A DNA stretch of 46,300 bases from Bacteroidales bacterium (GTDB taxonomy: Bacteria > Bacteroidota > Bacteroidia > Bacteroidales > UBA932): the NCBI GenBank assembly GCA_017961345.1, contig JAGCXP010000040.1, positions 1-46,300 of the forward strand, given 5' to 3'. The notes beneath the pieces were generated by a model that saw only the letters and a program-made list of their open reading frames with translations, did no database searches and was not told where the DNA came from. Positions 23,822 through 31,932 of this stretch are shown in pieces. Positions within the stretch are counted from its first letter, which is position 1. Each line of letters begins with the position of its first letter. A program made the position numbers and the translations under genes.

Positions 23822-26632
23822 ATGAAAAAAACAGTCTTCTTCCTCTTTACGCTCCTGCTCGGACTCGGTCTCCGGGCGCAGGACGAACAAAAACTGGCGA
23901 CCCTTCCGGAGGACCCTGCCGTCCGCATCGGTTATCTGGACAATGGCCTTACTTATTACATAAGGTATAACGGCAAACCCGCGCAGCGTGCCGAATTCTA
24001 TCTGGCCACCGATGCCGGCGCCATCCAGGAGACCCCTGACCAGGACGGTCTGGCCCATTTTCTGGAGCACATGTGTTTCAACGGCTTGAAAAACCTGCCC
24101 GGCAAGACCATGCTCGAGTATCTGCAGAGCATCGGAGCGCAGTTCGGCCGCAATATCAACGCCTCGACCGGGGTGGAACAGACCCGCTATATGCTCAACA
24201 ACATTCCCGTCGTCCGCGAGGGAATTATTGACACCTGTCTGCTCGTCATGCACGATTATTCCCGTTTCGTGTTGCTGGAACAGGCGGAGATTGACGCGGA
24301 GCGTGGGGTTATTCTGGAGGAAAAACGTACGCGCAACAACGCTTCCTGGCGGATGTATGAGAAGAATAAGCCCTTCCTCTTCGGCGACAGCAAGTATGCG
24401 TACTGTACCATCATCGGCAGCGAGGAAAACCTCAAAACGTTCAAACGCGAATCCCTCGTCAACTTTTATAACAGTTGGTACCGGCCTGACAATCAGGCGC
24501 TCATCGTGGTGGGGGATATCGACCCGGACCAGATTGAGGCCAAGATAAAGGCGCTGTTTTCGGATATTCCCGCCGCGTCTTCGGCCTTGCTGAAAGAGAC
24601 GATTTACGTGCCGGACAATGCCGAGCCGCTTGTCGGCATCGTGACGGATCCGGAGTATCCCTCTTCCGACATCAGCGTGCTGTATAAGTCCCGGCCGATG
24701 GAAAAGCGGCTGAACAATACGCTGTTGGCCCGGGAAGAACGCCTGAAGGATGCCGTTATCCGGCTGGCCGCTTCCGAGCGTTTCGAAGAAATCACGGCGG
24801 CCAAAGACGCCCCCTTCCTGGAGGCGGAACTCTCCATGGGGCGTCTTTGCAACACCTGCCAGGCTTTCCAGGGGAGCGTATCTTTCAAAGATGGCGCGTA
24901 TGAAGCGGCATTTTCGGCGTTTATGACGGAGTTGGAGCGTTTTCGCCGCTACGGCATCACGGAAGGGGAGTTTGAGCGTGCGAAAGCCAAGTTGATGAAT
25001 GCCTACGAAAAGGCGGTCAAGAGTGCGGACAGTCGCAAAAATGCTGATTTTGTCAAGCCGCTGCTTGCCCATTTCTTCAAGAACGAACCGATTCCTACGC
25101 CCGAGGTGGCTCTGGAAGCGGCCCGTCAACTGTTTGACGGCCCGGTAACGCTCGCGACTGTCAACGATTTGCTTCGTTCCCGTTTCACCCAAGAGAACGT
25201 CGTCATTCTATATAATGGCCCTGAAAAGGTGCCTGCCCCCTCGGACACCCTGCTGCTGGGAATTTTCGCCGCCGCTGAGACGGCGCAGGTGAGTGCGCCC
25301 AAGGAGACGAGTGTGCGGACGGAATTGATTGGCGGGAAACTGAAGGCGGGCAAAGTCCGGAAGGAAGAAGGCGGACTCTACGGCTCGACGGTCTGGACGC
25401 TCTCCAATGGGGTAACGGTGGTTGTCAAACCGACGGATTTCCAGAAGAACCAGGTGCTGATCCGCCTGGTCAGGGACGGAGGGCTCTCCCGGATTCCGGA
25501 TGCGGACCTGCTCTCCTTTGATGAAGACATCCTCTCCGCCTTTGATAAATATGCCGGGGTGGGGGACTTTACTTCCTCCGAACTCTCCAAGGCGCTTTCC
25601 GGCAAGAGCCTCTCGATGGCGCCCTTCTTCGACAACTATCAGCACGGGGTGAGCGGACAGTCGGCCCCCAAAGACCTGGAGACCGCGTTCCAGTTGCTCT
25701 ATTTGTACTACACTTCGCCCCGTCTGCGTGCGGAAGACTATCAGATGGCCTTGGATTATCTCCGCCCGGTCCTGACGAATGCCGCCCAGACGCCCGAGTA
25801 TCAGTTCTCCCAGCGCCTGTCAGACCGTCTGTATGGCGGCAATCCCCGCGCGCGCGTCCTTTCTCCGGAAGATTTGGACAAAGCCTCCGTTGAGGCGCTC
25901 CGTCGGGGCTGGAAAAAACTCTTTTCCGGGGCGAACGGCGCTACCTTATATATTATAGGGGATGTGAATGCGCAACAACTCAGGCCGCTGGTTGAAAAAT
26001 ATGTGGCTTCGCTGCCCAAAGGCTGCGGAAAGACAAGCCGTAAGGATAACGGGCTCCGCAAAGTGGAAGGCGAGGTGATCGACGCTTTCGAAACGGTGAT
26101 GACAACCCCCAAGGTGGAGGTTTGCCAGGTGGTTCACGCGCTGCGTCCCTACAGTGTGGCTGCGGATGTGGAACTGGAGGCGGCACGATACATCCTCCGG
26201 ATGGTTTATACGGATGTTCTTCGCGAGGAAATGGGCGGAACCTACGGTGCCGGCGTTGGGGCGGCAGCCCGGCGTTATCCCGAGCAAAGGGCCCATCTTC
26301 AGGTTTCCTTCGATACCAATGTGGCCCAGGCCGATACGATGTGCAAGGTCGCGCGGGCCTGTCTGGAGAAACTCGCCGATCCGGCCGGCATTTCACCCGT
26401 CTTTTTCGACCGCACGGCCCGGAACTTCAAAAAGATGATTCCGGAACGGCGGATTTCCAACAGCTACTGGCTGTCCTGCCTGCAGCGCTGGAGAGAGTAT
26501 GACGAGGATTACGATGCCCTGTATGAACAGGCTGTCGATGCTCTGCAGGTGGAAAATGTGGCCAAAGTGTTCCGGGATTTCTGCGACTCCGGCAATTTCT
26601 TCCAACTGGTGATGCGTCCGAAGACATGGTAG
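23822..26632 (+). CDS. M16 family zinc metallopeptidase (pitrilysin/insulinase type), exported
   Basis: A 936-residue protein. The inverted zinc motif is H79-F-L-E82-H83 (AHFLEHMCFNG), with the third ligand among Glu156-Glu167 in EIDAERGVILEE. The N-terminal MKKTVFFLFTLLLGLGLRAQ is a signal peptide, so it acts in the periplasm or at the surface. It contains the usual four M16 half-domains in a single chain: the active N-half, and an inactive C-half starting near residue 520 (TVWTLSNGVTVVVKPTDFQ) with the R/Y substrate pair region GGTYGAGV. The ATG at 23822 is chosen over the much earlier frame opening because of the signal peptide. A terminator lies just upstream. The 3' end overlaps the LysR-like gene. 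Confidence 0.93.
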   Translation: MKKTVFFLFTLLLGLGLRAQDEQKLATLPEDPAVRIGYLDNGLTYYIRYNGKPAQRAEFYLATDAGAIQETPDQDGLAHFLEHMCFNGLKNLPGKTMLEYLQSIGAQFGRNINASTGVEQTRYMLNNIPVVREGIIDTCLLVMHDYSRFVLLEQAEIDAERGVILEEKRTRNNASWRMYEKNKPFLFGDSKYAYCTIIGSEENLKTFKRESLVNFYNSWYRPDNQALIVVGDIDPDQIEAKIKALFSDIPAASSALLKETIYVPDNAEPLVGIVTDPEYPSSDISVLYKSRPMEKRLNNTLLAREERLKDAVIRLAASERFEEITAAKDAPFLEAELSMGRLCNTCQAFQGSVSFKDGAYEAAFSAFMTELERFRRYGITEGEFERAKAKLMNAYEKAVKSADSRKNADFVKPLLAHFFKNEPIPTPEVALEAARQLFDGPVTLATVNDLLRSRFTQENVVILYNGPEKVPAPSDTLLLGIFAAAETAQVSAPKETSVRTELIGGKLKAGKVRKEEGGLYGSTVWTLSNGVTVVVKPTDFQKNQVLIRLVRDGGLSRIPDADLLSFDEDILSAFDKYAGVGDFTSSELSKALSGKSLSMAPFFDNYQHGVSGQSAPKDLETAFQLLYLYYTSPRLRAEDYQMALDYLRPVLTNAAQTPEYQFSQRLSDRLYGGNPRARVLSPEDLDKASVEALRRGWKKLFSGANGATLYIIGDVNAQQLRPLVEKYVASLPKGCGKTSRKDNGLRKVEGEVIDAFETVMTTPKVEVCQVVHALRPYSVAADVELEAARYILRMVYTDVLREEMGGTYGAGVGAAARRYPEQRAHLQVSFDTNVAQADTMCKVARACLEKLADPAGISPVFFDRTARNFKKMIPERRISNSYWLSCLQRWREYDEDYDALYEQAVDALQVENVAKVFRDFCDSGNFFQLVMRPKTW

Positions 26633-27129
26633 ATATCGGAAACCTTAAAATCTTTGCGGCCGTTGCGGATTGCGGCGGCTTCTCCAAGGCGGGGGAAGCG
26701 CTTGGCGTGAGCCAGAGCGCGGTGAGCCAAAGCATAGCCCAATTGGAAAAACACTATGGGATCAGCCTGTTCGACCGCAGCGACCGCAAGCATATCCGTC
26801 TCACGCCCAAAGGCGAGGTTTTGCTCGCCCATGCCCGGGAAATGCTCTCCGAGAGCGACAGACTGGACTTTATCTTCGACCATTATGATGAAATCATTGA
26901 GTTTGAATCTCTGAAGATTGCCTTCGACCCTTCCGTGGTTTCGACCTGGGCATCCCCCCTTCTTTCAGCCCTATTTTCTATCAATCCGATGCTGCAAGCG
27001 TTCACGTGCACGCAAATTGGCGGCGTCGAGGCGGACGTCTATTTGGGGACGGATTCGATCGAATTTTCCGAGTCGTTCCGCGATCATCCGCTCGCTCTCT
27101 GGATGAAAAAATTTTTTGAAAAAAATTAA
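26626..27129 (+). CDS. Short LysR-type HTH protein lacking most of the effector domain
   Basis: A 167-residue protein. Residues 1-65 are a clear LysR winged helix: LKIFAAVADCGGFSKAGEAL, GVSQSAVSQSIAQLEKHYG, LFDRSDRKHIRLTPKGEVLL. A linker helix follows, then only the start of an effector-binding domain (ESLKIAFDPSVVSTWASPLL). Normal LysR proteins have about 300 residues, so nearly half is missing. The reading frame ends with a regular stop, and I see no obvious continuation in other frames, so it may be a naturally short regulator. The ATG overlaps the last codons of the M16 gene by 7 bases, suggesting co-transcription. Confidence 0.82.
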   Translation: MVDIGNLKIFAAVADCGGFSKAGEALGVSQSAVSQSIAQLEKHYGISLFDRSDRKHIRLTPKGEVLLAHAREMLSESDRLDFIFDHYDEIIEFESLKIAFDPSVVSTWASPLLSALFSINPMLQAFTCTQIGGVEADVYLGTDSIEFSESFRDHPLALWMKKFFEKN

Positions 27130-27135
27130 AAAAAG

Positions 27136-27166
27136 TTTGCAGATATAAATAAAATGTGTACCTTTG
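27136..27166 (+). promoter_or_regulatory. Strong promoter of the small RNA
   Basis: TTTG (27136-27139), 19-base spacer, TACCTTTG (27159-27166). This is a full match to the Bacteroides promoter pattern. Transcription should begin near 27171. Confidence 0.7.
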
Positions 27167-27170
27167 CAGT

Positions 27171-27289
27171 GGATTTGGCAGGGAAACCGTTCGGAATTAC
27201 CTCCAAGTCTATTGGTTATTAGTTTTAGTGTTATTAATTATGTGGTTAGAATGAGCTTGCGCGCGGGATGCGTCCGAGCTCTTTTTTTT
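27171..27289 (+). ncRNA. Putative small RNA with own promoter and intrinsic terminator
   Basis: About 119 bases from the predicted start to the end of a T8 run. Near the 5' end GATTTGG and CCAAGTC can pair over 7 bp (with one G-U), enclosing a GNNA-rich loop region. The middle is AU-rich and probably unpaired. The 3' end is a GC-rich hairpin and T tract. No credible coding frame exists inside. The downstream gene has its own promoter at 27356-27385, which argues for an independent RNA rather than a leader. I do not recognise it as 6S, tmRNA, SRP RNA or RNase P RNA. Confidence 0.5.
27253..27289 (+). terminator. Intrinsic terminator of the small RNA
   Basis: Arms GAGCTTGCGCGC and GCGTCCGAGCTC around the loop GGGAT, with one mismatch and G-U pairs on the plus strand, followed by eight T's (27282-27289). 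Confidence 0.8.
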
Positions 27290-27316
27290 GTCCCAAATCG
27301 TCCCAATTTCAAAAAG

Positions 27317-27354
27317 TGCACGCAAATGCACGCAGAAATGTGCACGCGCACGCA
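27317..27354 (+). repeat. Clustered TGCACGCA repeats
   Basis: TGCACGCA at 27317 and 27327, TGCACGCG at 27341, and GCACGCA at 27348: four close copies in 38 bases, directly upstream of the -33 element of the next gene. The position fits an operator. The 12-mer GTGCACGCAAAT also occurs at 27006 inside the LysR-like gene. Confidence 0.6.
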
Positions 27355-27355
27355 C

Positions 27356-27385
27356 TTGCAAAATGGGGCAAAATGCATATATTTG
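27356..27385 (+). promoter_or_regulatory. Promoter of the SRPBCC-rsmF-permease operon
   Basis: TTG (27356-27358), 19-base spacer, TATATTTG (27378-27385), 30 bases before the ATG at 27416. Confidence 0.65.
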
Positions 27386-27415
27386 CATTGAAATCGTATT
27401 TGTCTTTAACCGGCT

Positions 27416-27868
27416 ATGGTAGAATATCAAAGCAAGCACGGCATTGTCCGCAAAGATCCCTATACGCTCTACATGTCCTTCGTGGATATGCGCAACTTTG
27501 TCCAGATGCTCCCCGAAGACAAAAGGGAGATGGTCAAGGCCGATTATGACAGCATTTTGATTTCGGCCCAGGGCTACGAGGTCGGAGCGAAAGTTTTCTC
27601 CCGCACGCCCTATAGCCGGATTGAACTCGTGGATTACGGCGCTCCCTTCGCATTTAAGATTACCCTTTCTTTCGACGCCAACGGCCGGTTGGGGGAGACG
27701 GATTTTTCCATCAAGGTGGAAGCAGATCTCAATTTCATGATGAAAATGATGCTCGGGAGCAAGATTCAGGAGGGGCTGGACAAGATTGTGGACGGCCTCG
27801 TCGCGGTCAGTGAAGGGCGGATACCGGAGGGCGTGGACCCTGAAATGCTCAAACATTTCAAAGCTTGA
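27416..27868 (+). CDS. SRPBCC-like hypothetical protein
   Basis: A 150-residue soluble protein without signal peptide. The pattern of a helix-grip fold is suggested: DPYTLYMSFVDMRNFVQMLP (residues 14-33), then alternating strands SRIELVDYGAPFAFKITLSF and DFSIKVEADLNFMMKMML, and a long C-terminal helix KIQEGLDKIVDGLVAVSEG. This resembles the SRPBCC (Bet v1/START-like) ligand-binding proteins common in Bacteroidota, but ligand and role are unknown. It heads an operon with an RNA methyltransferase (4-base gap) and an ABC permease. Its promoter is preceded by the TGCACGCA repeat cluster. Confidence 0.78.
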   Translation: MVEYQSKHGIVRKDPYTLYMSFVDMRNFVQMLPEDKREMVKADYDSILISAQGYEVGAKVFSRTPYSRIELVDYGAPFAFKITLSFDANGRLGETDFSIKVEADLNFMMKMMLGSKIQEGLDKIVDGLVAVSEGRIPEGVDPEMLKHFKA

Positions 27869-27872
27869 ACGG

Positions 27873-29168
27873 ATGACGTTGCCGCAGGAGTTTTGGGAAC
27901 TCTTTGAGGCGGCCCTGAGTGGGGCTGCCGGCGACGAGCAGCCTCAGTCTGAAATCAGAAAACGTTTTGAAACGGCGCTGGACGGGGAGTCTCCCGCCTG
28001 CGTGCGGCTCAATCCCTGGAAAAAGGCGACCCTCCCCATTTTGGAGGGCGCACGGCAGATTCCCTGGTCGCCGGAAGGCTGGCAACTGGTCAAACGTCCG
28101 ATCTTTACGCTCCATCCGCTGTTTCACGCGGGCGCGTACTATGTGCAGGATGCATCCTCGATGTTTATCGGGGCCGTGCTCCGTCGTATTTTGCGACTCC
28201 CCGAGATGCAACAACGGGCGGAAAAAGGCCCCTTGCGCGTTTTGGACCTCTGTGCGGCGCCCGGCGGCAAGACCACCGATGCGGCCGCATCGCTTCGGGA
28301 GGCCTATGGAGACGGTTTTTCCCTGCTCTCCAACGAAGTGGTGCCCAAACGGGCCGCCATCCTGCGGGACAATGTGGAAGTTTGGGGCGACCCCTGCGTA
28401 TCCGTATCCAGCCTCCAGCCGGCAAAACTGGGTGCGCTCAAGGAGGCGTTCGATATCATCCTCGTCGATGCACCCTGCTCGGGTGAGGGAATGTTCCGGA
28501 AAGAGCCGCAGGCTGCCAGTCAGTGGAGCCTTCGCAAAGTGGACGACTGTGCCGCGCTGCAGCGAAAAATCCTCTCCGATATCGCGCCGGCCCTCGCTCC
28601 GGGCGGATATCTGATTTATTCTACCTGTACCTACAATCCCCGTGAAAACGAAGGCAGTGTCGCGTCGCTGCTGGAAAATCCCGAATTTGAGGCGCTTAAT
28701 CTGCGCTCTTTGATGGCCTCCGAGATGGCTAAGGCTGCCGAGGCGGGGGAGTCGTTGCTTTGGTCTTCGCTGCAGGGGGAGCATTCCGGCGCCAGCGCCG
28801 TCCGGCTTGTGCCCGGGCTTGTCCACGGCGAGGGACAGTTTTGTGCGTTGCTGCATAAAAACGCCAGAGGGGGCTGCGCCCCAGCGCGTATAAAGGTTCC
28901 CGAAGGTTGTGTAACCTCCCCTGCCGCATCGCGTGAGTGTCCGACATCCTATATTATAGATCGGGAAAAGTATCCGAACGTGGCGGTGGACAAACAGACG
29001 GCGCTGAATTATTTGCACGGGGACAGCCTCGTGTTGCCGGGCGCACCAATGGGACAGTTGCTGTTGACGTATAAGGATATTCCGCTGGGCTATGTGAAGA
29101 ACATCGGAACGCGTTGCAACAACCTCTATCCGAAATCCCGGCGCATTAAAATCGACGTGACCCTATGA
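27873..29168 (+). CDS. rsmF: RNA cytosine-C5 methyltransferase (RsmF/NOL1-NOP2-sun family)
   Basis: A 431-residue S-adenosylmethionine-dependent enzyme for m5C in rRNA or tRNA. The SAM motif is LDLCAAPGGKTTDAA, motif IV is DAPCSGEGMFRK, and motif VI is YSTCTYNPRENE, giving both catalytic cysteines. The N-terminal substrate domain ends with FHAGAYYVQDASSMF, as in RsmF. The C-terminal extension (YLHGDSLVLPGAPMGQLLLT and GYVKNIGTRCNNLYPKSRRI) is the RsmF_FAU-like domain. The ATG at 27873 is chosen since the frame upstream is shared with the preceding gene. It overlaps the next ATG (ATGA). Confidence 0.93.
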   Translation: MTLPQEFWELFEAALSGAAGDEQPQSEIRKRFETALDGESPACVRLNPWKKATLPILEGARQIPWSPEGWQLVKRPIFTLHPLFHAGAYYVQDASSMFIGAVLRRILRLPEMQQRAEKGPLRVLDLCAAPGGKTTDAAASLREAYGDGFSLLSNEVVPKRAAILRDNVEVWGDPCVSVSSLQPAKLGALKEAFDIILVDAPCSGEGMFRKEPQAASQWSLRKVDDCAALQRKILSDIAPALAPGGYLIYSTCTYNPRENEGSVASLLENPEFEALNLRSLMASEMAKAAEAGESLLWSSLQGEHSGASAVRLVPGLVHGEGQFCALLHKNARGGCAPARIKVPEGCVTSPAASRECPTSYIIDREKYPNVAVDKQTALNYLHGDSLVLPGAPMGQLLLTYKDIPLGYVKNIGTRCNNLYPKSRRIKIDVTL

Positions 29169-30376
29169 CCGCCCCCGCTTTCATCGCCTCGCGCCTGCGT
29201 TTCAAAGGACGCCTTCCGCTGCTCTGCATTGCGCTGAGTTTCTTTGTCATCATCCTGGCGGTGGCGATTTCCGGCGGCTTCCGCTATGAAATCCGTCGCG
29301 GAGTGGGAGCGATTTCGGGGGATTTGCAGATTGTGCCCCAGAAGCAGAGCCTATTCGGGGAGGAGGTGGCCCTTGAGCGTCATCCTTCCTGGCTGGAACA
29401 TGTACAGAATCATCCGGCGGTGGAGGAGGTGGTGCCCGTGATTGACCGCATCGGCATTATCCGGACCACCCCGACGCCGGCCGGGGAGGGCGGCGCTTTG
29501 ACGGATTCTCCTGCCGCTCCCGACATGCAGGGCGTGCTGTTCAAGGGGATGCCGGGCGGTGCGGACAGCAGTGGCTGCGTGCGGATGCCCCGGCAACTGG
29601 CCGAGCGGCTGCGCCTGAGCGAAGGGGAAAAAATAACCGTGTATTTTATCGGAGAGAAGACGAAGGCACGCCGCTTTACCATTGAAAGTCTGTATGAAAG
29701 CATCCTGGATGCGGACGACAAAATGGTGGTGTACCTGCCCCTGGAGGACCTTCAGCGGGTGAACGGCTGGACTGCGGAGCAGGTCTCCTCGTTCGAAGTG
29801 CAGCTCAAAGACGCCTACAAGGATCCGGAAGGGCAGCAGGAGGCCAAGGGGGCCGTCGGCAGCCTGCTTTTCCTCTACACGCCGGAGGGGGAAACGCCGG
29901 TGTGGTGCCAATCCTCCGCCGACCGCTATCCCCAACTTTTCGACTGGCTCACCCTGATTGATTCCAATGTGGTGTTCATTCTGATTCTGATGGTCATCGT
30001 GGCCGGATTCAACATGATTTCCGGGCTGCTGATTCTGCTTTTCGAGAGCACTTCGGCCATCGGAACCTTCAAGGCCTTCGGGATGCGGGACCGGGATATC
30101 CGGAAGGTTTATCTGCGGCTTTCCGCTGATATTGTTTTCAAGGGACTCGTCTATGGCAACGCCGCCGCCCTGCTTCTCTGCGCGCTGCAGGATAGGTTCC
30201 ATTTGCTGAAACTGGACCCGGTCAACTACTTTGTTTCCTTCGTTCCGGTCCATATCCAGTGGCCGGTGCTGCTGACGGCCGATCTGGTGGCCTTCGCCGC
30301 CATCGTCCTGCTGCTCCAGCTGCCCTGTACCTTCATTTCCAAGGTGGATCCCGCCCAGACGATGCGGATGGAATAA
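29165..30376 (+). CDS. ABC transporter permease, FtsX/LolE type
   Basis: A 403-residue membrane protein. TM1 lies at about 18-40 (LLCIALSFFVIILAVAISGG), followed by a large extracytoplasmic domain of about 230 residues, then three helices near 275-300, 325-345 and 365-392. This MacB/LolCE layout is typical of lipoprotein release and mechanotransmission complexes. The segment FKAFGMRDRDIRKVYL before TM3 is the coupling helix that contacts an ATPase. No ABC ATPase gene is adjacent, so the partner must be encoded elsewhere. It is co-translated with rsmF. LolC/LolE function is likely but not proven. Confidence 0.88.
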   Translation: MTAPAFIASRLRFKGRLPLLCIALSFFVIILAVAISGGFRYEIRRGVGAISGDLQIVPQKQSLFGEEVALERHPSWLEHVQNHPAVEEVVPVIDRIGIIRTTPTPAGEGGALTDSPAAPDMQGVLFKGMPGGADSSGCVRMPRQLAERLRLSEGEKITVYFIGEKTKARRFTIESLYESILDADDKMVVYLPLEDLQRVNGWTAEQVSSFEVQLKDAYKDPEGQQEAKGAVGSLLFLYTPEGETPVWCQSSADRYPQLFDWLTLIDSNVVFILILMVIVAGFNMISGLLILLFESTSAIGTFKAFGMRDRDIRKVYLRLSADIVFKGLVYGNAAALLLCALQDRFHLLKLDPVNYFVSFVPVHIQWPVLLTADLVAFAAIVLLLQLPCTFISKVDPAQTMRME

Positions 30377-30402
30377 TCATCCGTCTTTTGCCAAAAAATT
30401 TG

Positions 30403-30410
30403 TACCTTTG
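30403..30410 (+). promoter_or_regulatory. -7 promoter box of pncB
   Basis: TACCTTTG, 23 bases before the pncB ATG. The nearest TTTG (30387-30390) is too close (12-base spacer) to be the -33 element. Confidence 0.5.
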
Positions 30411-30432
30411 CGGCTCTTAAAACCAGAGAGCT

Positions 30433-31932
30433 ATGTTCGAAGATATCGCTTACTGTTCAGACAAGTACCAGTACACCATGGGAAAGTCGTTCTTCGACTG
30501 CGGGAAAGCTGAGCAGATTGCCGTTTTCAATCTCTTTTATCGCAAAGCCCCCGAAAACAACAACTGGGCCGTCGTCAGCGGAACGGATGAGGTGCTGGAA
30601 ATGATTGACGGCCTGGGCGGAAAGGACGAAGCCTGGTTTGAACGCTTTCTGCCCGGCGATGAGTATCGTGAATTCCGTCAGTATCTGGCCTCTATGCGTT
30701 TCACCGGCGACGTGTACGCGATGAAGGAAGGGGAGATTGCTTTTCCTTCCGAGCCGATTGTGACCGTCGTGGCTCCGCTGGTGCAGGCCCAGGTGCTCGA
30801 GACGCCGATGCTCTGCATCATGAACCATCAGATGGCCGTCGCGACCAAGGCCTCCCGCGTCTGCCGCGCCACCAACAAGCCTGTCAGTGAGTTCGGTTCC
30901 CGTCGGGCCCACGGCCCCTGGGCTGCCGTTTATGGCGCCAAGGCCGCCGTCATCGCCGGCTGCGCGAATACCTCCAATATCCTGACCGGGATTCATTGGG
31001 CCTGCGGCTCCACCGGGACGATGGCCCACAGTTACGTGACTTCCTTCGGCTGCAGCGTGGAAGGGGAGTACCAGTCTTTTGACCGCTACATCCGTTCCCA
31101 CCGCGGTGAGCCCCTGATTCTGCTGATCGATACCTACGACAGTCTGGGCTGCGGCCTTCGCAATGCCATCCGTGCTTTCCGGGAAAACGGCATCGACGAC
31201 GGCTACAAGCCCCTCTACGGCGTTCGCCTGGATAGCGGCGACCTGGCTTACCTTTCCGCCGAAGTGCGTTCCATCCTCGACGAGGAAGGCATGAAGGCGT
31301 GCAAGGTGTTTGCCACCAATTCCCTCGACGAATACCTGATTGCCGACCTCGAACGGCAGGGCGCCTGCATTGACGCGTACGGCGTGGGCGATGCCATCGC
31401 CACCTCCAATGCCAATCCCTGTTTCGGCAACGTGTATAAACTGGTGCAGATAGATGGAGAACCCGTTCTTAAACGCTCCGAAGACCGCACCAAACTGATT
31501 AACCCCGGCTTCCAGCTCACCTGGCGCATCAGCAAGAACTACCCCGAGGGGGAACTCTTCAAGGCCGACGTGACCTGCCTGCGCGGCGATTCCCTGGACG
31601 GGAAAATCGCCTCCGGCGAGGCCTTTACCATCTGCGACGAGCACGACCGCTACAAGAGCAAGACCTTCGAAAAGGACGGCTATCAGGCCTATGTGCTCCA
31701 ACCCAAGATGATTGAAAACGGGAAACGCATCGCCCCCCGCAGGACGCTTGCCGAAAAGAAAGCTTATTACGAGGCCTGTCTCAAGCGTTTCAGTCCGAGC
31801 GAGCGGCGTCTGATTAATCCCCACTACTACAAGGTGGATATTTCCGACGACCTCTACAATACCAAATCTGAAATAATCGACCGTCTTGTCAAAGACATTA
31901 AATCTCATTTTACCGATGAAAAAACTCGTTAA
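30433..31932 (+). CDS. pncB: Nicotinate phosphoribosyltransferase
   Basis: A 499-residue enzyme that makes nicotinate mononucleotide from nicotinate and PRPP in NAD salvage. Recognisable segments: LFYRKAPENNNWAVVSGTDE near the N-terminus (residues 36-55), EFGSRRAHGP with the conserved Arg/His, GSTGTMAHSYV, LIDTYDSL, and GVRLDSGDL followed by the phosphate-binding VGDAIATSN. These match the long NAPRTase form. Its last 17 bases overlap the nicotinamidase gene, so nicotinamide deamidation and nicotinate phosphoribosylation are encoded together. Confidence 0.95.
   Translation: MFEDIAYCSDKYQYTMGKSFFDCGKAEQIAVFNLFYRKAPENNNWAVVSGTDEVLEMIDGLGGKDEAWFERFLPGDEYREFRQYLASMRFTGDVYAMKEGEIAFPSEPIVTVVAPLVQAQVLETPMLCIMNHQMAVATKASRVCRATNKPVSEFGSRRAHGPWAAVYGAKAAVIAGCANTSNILTGIHWACGSTGTMAHSYVTSFGCSVEGEYQSFDRYIRSHRGEPLILLIDTYDSLGCGLRNAIRAFRENGIDDGYKPLYGVRLDSGDLAYLSAEVRSILDEEGMKACKVFATNSLDEYLIADLERQGACIDAYGVGDAIATSNANPCFGNVYKLVQIDGEPVLKRSEDRTKLINPGFQLTWRISKNYPEGELFKADVTCLRGDSLDGKIASGEAFTICDEHDRYKSKTFEKDGYQAYVLQPKMIENGKRIAPRRTLAEKKAYYEACLKRFSPSERRLINPHYYKVDISDDLYNTKSEIIDRLVKDIKSHFTDEKTR

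Noticed and set aside
27154..27222. Mini-ORF of 22 codons (MCTFAVDLAGKP...) before the small RNA
   Set aside because: It starts inside the promoter, with its first codons formed by the TACCTTTG box, and the predicted transcript begins downstream of its ATG.
27317..27354. CRISPR-like array
   Set aside because: Units are only 7-8 bases with spacing of 6-14 bases and no spacers or cas genes. An operator-type cluster is more fitting.
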